64,000 bases of DNA from Odontocerum albicorne (Eukaryota > Arthropoda > Insecta > Trichoptera > Odontoceridae), in the NCBI GenBank assembly GCA_949825065.1, contig OX463849.1, positions 40,979,234-41,043,233 on the forward strand. The letters run 5' to 3'. How positions within the stretch are numbered: position 1 is the first letter of the stretch; each line of letters starts with the position of its first letter. A program made the position numbers and the translations under genes. Positions 58,367 to 64,000 of this stretch are shown here, in pieces. The notes under the pieces were generated by a model, which worked only from the letters and a program-made list of their open reading frames with translations, was not told where the DNA came from and searched no databases.

Positions 58367-58976
58367 TAGGTTAGTCGAAACGTTTTGAAAGCGGAAATGA
58401 AAATACATTTTTTTTGGGGTGAAATCACTTTTATTGCTCAGTATAGTCTCCCATAAGATCAATACACTTGGTCCAACGATCTTCCAACTTTGTTGTCCCA
58501 TCACCGAAGTGACTTTCTGGAAGGCCTGCAAAATACTCCTCTACGACGGCTATAACCTCTTCGTTTGATGAAAAATGCTTTACACGAAGGAATTTTTTGA
58601 GGTGTGAGAACAGCCAGAAGTCAGAGGGAGCTAAAGCTTGTACGGCCACGCTTAAACTCCAAAACCCATCGGTGAACGGTTGGAAATGAAGGAGAAGACT
58701 CCTTTAATACTTTCACCATCTTTTCATGGATCTCAGTAGCCGATAAACCTTCCAAAACAAAGAATTTAATCACTGCACGATATTCGGATTTTTCCATTGT
58801 TAAAAAATACACTGACACGTCAACTTCAAATGGCTTGTAAACAAAGAATGAATTGACAGATCGAAATGAAATTTTGAGTACGTTCTTATGGAAGATGAAA
58901 TAATAAAATGGCGTAGAAATTTTGGTTTTTCTACTGCTCCATAAATGTCGCTTTCAAAACTTTTTGACTAATCTAT
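58367..58976 (-). mobile_element. Deleted mariner element with TIRs
   Basis: TA target sites at 58365-58366 and 58977-58978. Left tip CTAGGTTAGTCGAAACGTTT, right tip reversed ATAGATTAGTCAAAAAGTTT, both followed by TGAAAGCG. About 610 bases. Internal deletion removes the middle of the transposase. Confidence 0.92.
58431..58800 (-). pseudogene. Mariner transposase, internally deleted
   Basis: Minus strand from the ATG at 58798-58800: MEKSEYRAVIKFFVLEGLSA then TEIHEKMVKVL and FPTVHRWVLEFKRGRTSF, the first HTH. The frame then breaks into the C-terminal part LAPSDFWLFSHLKKFLRVKH, SSNEEVIAVVEEYFAGLPES and LEDRWTKCIDLMGDYTEQ. The LAPSDF block contains the last catalytic Asp, but the other catalytic residues lie in the deleted part. 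Confidence 0.9.
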
Positions 58977-59297
58977 TATGTACAATACTTTTTTTATTTA
59001 ATAAACGACGTTGTGCCTAACAATGACTTTATCAAACTTTGGGGGATGCAATTTACAATGATTACATATTATAGTATTTTGTATTTACAGTAGATTTTAG
59101 GTTTATATAGTCACGTTGCTTATATTTATCCGCAGTTTGAAAAGGGCGAAATAATCACTAATAAAATAAAATATAATATAACATGTTATACTCGTACCTA
59201 TCAAAACGCTTCATTTTGATTTTTCTAAAAATGGGGTTCTATGAATTGAAAATCGTAAGTATCATTAGTAACTATTAGAAATCACCCAAAAACATGA

Positions 59298-59499
59298 AGG
59301 CCTCGGCCACACAGGTAGAAGTCTTGCTTGGTGCTTAGAGCTACGCTGCGAACTAGGTGACATATCCTAGCGAAGCAACGCATCTCATACTATCGCAATG
59401 ACCACACTACACGCTTCGCGCCACGCTACGTGACTATAAGTCACCTAGTAACATAGCTCTAAGCACCAAGCGAGGATCCTACCTATGTCGCCGAGGCCT
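59298..59499. mobile_element. Foldback/MITE element with roughly 60-bp arms
   Basis: Left arm starts AGGCCTCGGCCACACAGGTA; the right arm reversed starts AGGCCTCGGCGACATAGGTA. Both continue through CTTGGTGCTTAGAGCTA to CTAGGTGAC. The arms are about 60 bases and GC-rich. No transposase. Target-site duplication is not evident, so I do not assign a superfamily. Confidence 0.85.
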
Positions 59500-59814
59500 C
59501 AGACGTCACGGCTACGGATCGATCGATTACTCTTGTGTTTGTTTTGAGAATTGAATACACACATTTTGAAGGATTGTTTCCTGTCGAAGAAGTGAAAAGG
59601 ATTTTTCAAATTTCTCCTGCGGATTTGACGCGAAAGTATCATGTTATGAAATAGATTACTAAGAACAGAAAAATTGGTTAAGAAGCAATTCTGAAAATAC
59701 ATATTTTTTATTTTTACAACTTAAGTTGCTTATCTGAGTACAGTGTTATTGAAATGGGGGCTTATAAACATATGTCATTGAATTTATTATCCAGTATCGT
59801 CATTGAATTTATTA

Positions 59815-59995
59815 TCCAGCATCGGTGGTAGGACACTTGTCTGCCGATCCGGAGGTTGCGGGTTCGATCCCCGCTGAAACCCAGATTTTTTTAAATAGGA
59901 TTCCAGTCTGGTTAACACTTAGGGCCTATAAAAACATCTTTCTGGTTGGTTGGAAGAGATTGCCACATGGCAATAAACTCGCCAGGTTAAAAGGA
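59815..59995 (+). repeat. SINE-A, most complete copy
   Basis: tRNA-derived head (GCATCGGTGGTAGGACACTT, resembling the start of a tRNA-Gly) with B box GCGGGTTCGATCCCCGC. Body AGATTTTTTTAAATAGGATT / CCAGTCTGGTTAACACT. Tail GGTTGGTTGGAAGAGATTGC / CACATGGCAATAAACTCGCC. The tail is the 3' end of LINE-J. The head lacks a full cloverleaf, so this is a SINE and not a tRNA gene. Confidence 0.85.
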
Positions 59996-59999
59996 AAGA

Positions 60000-60890
60000 A
60001 AATAAAACTTCCTCATTGCACCTGGATTTTTTTAAAGACGTTTATAAGCTGCTTTTGAAGAATTCAAAATAAAATCGCTCTAAAGGTATTACCAAACGGT
60101 GTTTTTTTTACTTCTACATATTTTCAAACAAAATTACTTTCTTACATTGTATTTAAAAATACATACTAAATTTTAATGCACATCAAAAGCAAACAAAATG
60201 TGTTACATAGTATATATATATTAAAACCTTTACATCATGTTTATTATACCATAGGATGAAACATACATGCATATTTTTTTTCAAATATTTAGCTGTATTC
60301 CAAAACGCATTATTTACGAAAGAGTTACGAAGAAATTTGATTATTAATACTTGTAGAGAAAACTGGCGTTGTATGAGAAGATGTGGTGAACGATGTATAC
60401 CCTGATAGTTTGGCTACCTCGAAAGGGAAACTGTGGAATTGTATGTATGTATTAAAAATATTTTTAAGATTCCCCGAGCATTGTTTCCCAAAAAGTTAGT
60501 AAATTAATTAATTTCTTGATAATAAAATAAGCCATTCAATCGTATATACTTTTTATTTTTTTTATTTATGAAAGCATTTCCAAATAAAAATTAAAAAAAA
60601 AGGTTTTTATTAAGTAAATTATAAAATATATATGATAATATAATGCATATGTCTGATGTGAAGTGTTGGGAATTTTGCTGAAGGCGATAAAAGTGACGTC
60701 CAATTTGCAAGGAATAAATGAGCTTTGTATTTAAAGGCACATCTTATGCGAAACATCATAGTTTGTCTTGATATTCGTTAATGTGCTTGTACATTACCAA
60801 ATACATAAAGTTAATTGTAGTGGATATAACATTTACATAGTATAAAAATTCCAAAAACTTATTAGTAATCTCTAATAATAATAATTAAAT
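60000..60890. other. No gene seen
   Basis: AT-rich DNA without supported features. Confidence 0.5.
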
Positions 60891-60894
60891 TTGA

Positions 60895-61160
60895 CAACCT
60901 CCATGACCAATTGATAAGACATTAGACTTCCAACCGGCGATTCCCATGGTACCCGAAAAAATCTCTGTCTAGTAACAATACTTGGGCGTTGTGGACGTGT
61001 GAGGGTATTGCTACATCTTCATGGGCGGTAATATTTCCAGCGGGCGATGATGAACTGTAAGCTTCGAGCCTACACCAGTGGTTCTAAAACCAAAGTCTCG
61101 ATTAATGGTACCGAAGATAATGTTGTCTCTGGCTCACGTTCATCATTATGTCTACATATT
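60895..61160 (+). repeat. SINE-B with long body, forward copy
   Basis: Head GACAACCTCCATGACCAATT / GATAAGACATTAGACTTCCA, then body blocks in the reverse order of the 35865 copy: AGTAACAATACTTGGGCG, GAACTGTAAGCTTCGAGCC and CAGTGGTTCTAAAACCAAAG. Confidence 0.7.
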
Positions 61161-61383
61161 GAGTAACACCATTAATTTAAACATTAAGTTTGTGCATACA
61201 TAATCGTTATATTTTTTTTGTTTGAAGAGCTAATCTATTGCAAAAATGTTAACCGATGGAAAAACCAAATTAGAATTGAAGATACGGTAGGTTGACAATA
61301 AATTTCTATTATTTTCTTAGTCACTTTATATTACATTTCTATTATTTTCTTAGTTACGCTTTCATGGTTGTAGGTTATAATTA

Positions 61384-61745
61384 ATGGTAACAATATCTGA
61401 AACTCTGCAGAATAAGTGCCTCCACTTCGGGCGTTTTCTACCTTCTGTAAGATCGCTACAAAGTATCACCAGTCAGATGTTTCACTTGATCACCAATGAC
61501 TCAGCGATCTACCAGTGCTTCTGTTTCCTGGAACACTGCCTACAACCATTAGTGTTTCTAAGTTCTAATGTGTACAAAGAAATTGATATAAGCTGAAGAT
61601 AGATCGCTGACGTTTGAACTTTGACATCGAGTTCTAACATGATGGACTGGTTTGTTTTGCTAGTGGTCCAAAAGATTCGGAGCTATTGTCACCAATACCA
61701 CATCTCGATGGCGTCAATTATTTACATCAGTGATAGACCCTCAGC
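61384..61745 (-). pseudogene. RTE-like LINE C-terminus
   Basis: The minus strand, with stops, reads IEMWYW, LLRIFWTTSKTNQSIM, ELDVKVQTSAIYLQLI and then NTNGCRQCSRKQKHW. These align with the ...MLRISWTARRTNQSIL / VPGKRGRGR C-terminal block common in insect endonuclease-reverse transcriptases. Heavily mutated. Confidence 0.75.
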
Positions 61746-61794
61746 GTCCACGTTTTAACCCCATAGTGAAAGTTTAGGAATGTGATATCTAACC

Positions 61795-61895
61795 ACCGTT
61801 ACAAAAAAGTAGAATAAACAGTGTTTGATAAAAATAAATTACATTGTCTTCAAACCTCCACAACTTTAATGCCTTAACTATAAACAACATAATTA
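61795..61895 (+). repeat. GAAACCGG repeat (family G), truncated copy
   Basis: Only the 3' part: CCGTTACAAAAAAGTAGAAT / AAACAGTGTTTGATAAAAAT and the TTAATGCCTTAACTATAAAC end. The core motif is missing. Confidence 0.75.
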
Positions 61896-62329
61896 TGGTA
61901 TGAATTATCCTGCCTAAAGTTATGAGAAAAGAAAAGATAAGAATATACTCTTAAATGTAAGTAAATTTGGTTATGATGGGATCGATACTGGCTTGAATGA
62001 GTTGTAAATAGCTAAATATACCATTTTTTTACTAAGCTTTTCAAAACCCATTTACACCTATTATTGACTAACATCATGCAAACTTTTCCTATCATTGAAG
62101 AGTTTGTCTCTCTATACTTTTGATGTGAAAGTATATGTCACAAAAAAATAATTAAGGAATTTGACTAGTAATGGAAATCCGTATTGTAATAAATAAATTC
62201 TATTGTATTTATTTTCTGTCCAAAAGAATTTCAATAATTAGAATTTTTCTATGACGGGTTTTCTTTCTTTGAGACCTTTTAACGAAAACTTTGACAATTA
62301 AGATTTGTATATTTCTTTGACAACATACG

Positions 62330-62990
62330 TACATACCCTCACATAATTTCCCTACTGGGATAGGCAGAAAGGGTAGTGCGCCAGACTATCCTGTCTCAAT
62401 ACGTGTACATCGCTTCTTCTACATCAATGCAGTTTCTAATACAGCTCCTGCAATTTGTCTTAATTTTCCTTCTTTCAAAATATTATTCACCTGATTCAAC
62501 CATATTTATTTTGTCACTTTTTATTCATTCGTTCCCTCTCTCACGTGCCTAAATCATCTCAAAGTCATCTTCTTAATTCTACATTCATCCATAATCAGTT
62601 CAGTCCATATTCTGTCATACATTGTAATCCTATTTATTCTTGTATTCTTCTAAGAACATGCATTCCCACCTCATGTATTCATCTAAAAGAAATACATTTT
62701 AACAGATTTTTTTCGGCTTTTTTAAGTCTTATTTCCACGTCCACGTTTCCCAACCATACATCTAAGCTAGTAATAAAGTATTGTTGTGGACCTTAGCAGA
62801 TTTTGATTCTGTCCGGTTCGAATATATACGAGTATGTTTTAGTTGCCCGTTGACTTTATTATCTTTCACTACACGTCGTTCAATATTCCTTGTAACTATT
62901 CCATCATCTGAGAAAATACTACCTATATAACACAATTCTTCAACATATTCCAATTTTTCATAACTCATCTATATATCGCATTTAGTTTTC
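62330..62990 (-). pseudogene. RTE-like LINE F1, longest copy
   Basis: The minus strand from about 62990 reads MSYEKLEYVEELCYIGSIFS then DDGIVTRNIERRVVKDNKVN and GQLKH, a stretch after the RT core. The frame breaks beyond YGWETWTWK into the RMN..LT coding region (near 62540), then the 3' UTR CCTACTGGGATAGGCAGAAA and a tail near 62330. Confidence 0.85.
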
Positions 62991-63303
62991 CATTCACACT
63001 TTTCTATTACCTTGAATTTGGATTTCGCAATATTAATTCTTAGATTCTATACATCTTTTATTTAATATACTTATCAGATTTTATAATTCATGTTCATTTT
63101 CCGCTTAAACTTACATGTTACAACATAAAATGTAATTTTTATTTGATATTTTCCTATCACACCGACTACCCTTTTTTCTCATACCCGTAAAGTATAATTG
63201 TGGTAATAATTCGCCATCAAAAAGTTCAGGTTTTCTTCTTTATACTTTACCATGAATAAATATTAGTTTTTTCCCTTGTTTAACATATTACATTCAATTT
63301 CAG

Positions 63304-63392
63304 CTGGCACATCCAGACTATTTGCCCGACGATGAGACCGATTACACCGAAACGTGTTTATGCTAATGTGAAAAAGTTTAACAGACAAGACG
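63304..63392 (+). other. nSyb: Candidate terminal or 3' n-syb exon
   Basis: Acceptor attcaatttcag|CTGG and donor AGACG|gtaagt bracket 89 bases of GC-richer sequence. Joined to the transmembrane exon it reads AGTSRLFARR and a TGA stop at 63333-63335. If the transmembrane exon were skipped (phase 0) it would read LAHPDYLPDDETDYTETCLC and stop. The third frame is open across the whole exon (WHIQTICPTMRPITPK...). Which one is used, or whether the exon belongs to another gene, cannot be settled here. Confidence 0.4.
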
Positions 63393-63784
63393 GTAAGTGG
63401 TACGAGGGCATATGATTGGCATTATGACCTCTCTGATGACCCCAGGTGGTTAAACTAAATAATAAATGTGCTCTGTTAGACTGTTCTGTAAATGCAAGAA
63501 GCTTTATAAAGAACGAGTACTCGAAAGGTTATATTATAAATTTTGTTTATATTCAATATTTTTATATTATATAATGAATTGAGATTTTTTTGAAAAATAA
63601 TTCTTGTTTGATAAATAATATCTACGTTTCTATTATTATGTTTACTAATTGTTTACTTTCGATAGACTTTTTTTAAGATTATGATAAAAAAATATTTCAT
63701 TATGATCGGAGAGGCTTAAGCAAAGGCAAATCTGCAAAGGCAGATTTTTACGTTATATTATAGTAATTATATGACATTTTGATA

Positions 63785-64000
63785 GTGATTTCGGGTAAAC
63801 CACTAAAGAACACCAAGGAGTTTGTCTACCTCGGGAGCAAAATAACATGGGACGGTCGGTCCAAGAGCGAGGTCGACAGCCGTATACATACGGCTAGACT
63901 TGCATTTAATAAAAGGTCGAAAATAATAGAATCAAATAATATAGACCTAAAACTGAGAATACTCCTCATCAAGACCTATGTATGGAGTATCTTTATGTAC
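63785..64000 (+). pseudogene. RTE-like reverse transcriptase fragment cut by the window end
   Basis: VISGKPLKNTKEFVYLGSKI then TWDGRSKSEVDSRIHTARLA and IKTYVWSIFMY. Positions 63820-64000 repeat 3618-3798 with a single difference (63994 T versus 3792 G). It continues beyond the window, so its integrity is unknown. Confidence 0.9.

Noticed and set aside
59815..59885. A functional tRNA gene
   Set aside because: Good A- and B-box motifs, but the acceptor and D arms do not close into a cloverleaf and the sequence continues into a SINE body and LINE tail. The same reasoning applies to 34415 and 4195.

Overview
This is an AT-rich animal (almost certainly insect) genomic window. It contains one recognisable host gene, the neuronal R-SNARE synaptobrevin (n-syb/VAMP2 type), on the + strand, embedded in a dense graveyard of transposable elements. 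The insect assignment rests on the synaptobrevin protein: the exons read through [34 protein letters not shown] and MMIIMGVIGIVILGLL, which match insect n-Syb better than vertebrate VAMP2. Fly-like mariners and several tRNA-derived SINEs agree with this. I cannot name the order or species.

Host gene layout. Four consecutive, phase-compatible coding exons lie at 35139-35268, 38243-38321, 40530-40609 and 43916-43967. The first of these begins with a G that is the third base of a codon. A GC-richer leader at about 28235-28327 ends in ...AAAAAT|gtgagt, so splicing would create AT|G GCA GCA and place the start codon across the first intron. Two candidate 3' exons are offered, 48709-48836 and 63304-63392. 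Each closes the frame within about ten residues of the transmembrane segment and each has a consensus donor downstream. The gene may therefore cover about 28.2 to more than 63.4 kb.

Repeat layout. 0.1-0.64 kb and 26.0-26.2 kb are (TA)n arrays. 0.6-9.4 kb is a patchwork of 5'-truncated non-LTR retrotransposons (RTE-like and Jockey-like) and tRNA-headed SINE pieces. 10.4-14.9 kb holds three internally deleted mariner elements with TIRs and TA target sites; two more lie at 41.7-42.6 and 58.4-59.0 kb. 17.5-18.7 kb has a palindromic MITE-like element and a TTAA-flanked piggyBac-like element. 19.6-25.1 kb has a LINE whose 3' tail is shared with a SINE family, a 157-bp satellite interrupted by a palindromic repeat, and a perfect hairpin. 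33.8-34.3 kb is a 45-bp minisatellite. The n-syb introns carry nested LINEs, SINE-like composites, three short tandem arrays and a foldback element (59.3-59.5 kb).

No intact transposase or reverse transcriptase was found. I see no new gene system. The points most worth following are the split start codon, the alternative n-syb ends, the LINE/SINE shared tail, a repeat with a hammerhead-like core, and an unidentified 98-codon ORF on the minus strand at 57346-57642.
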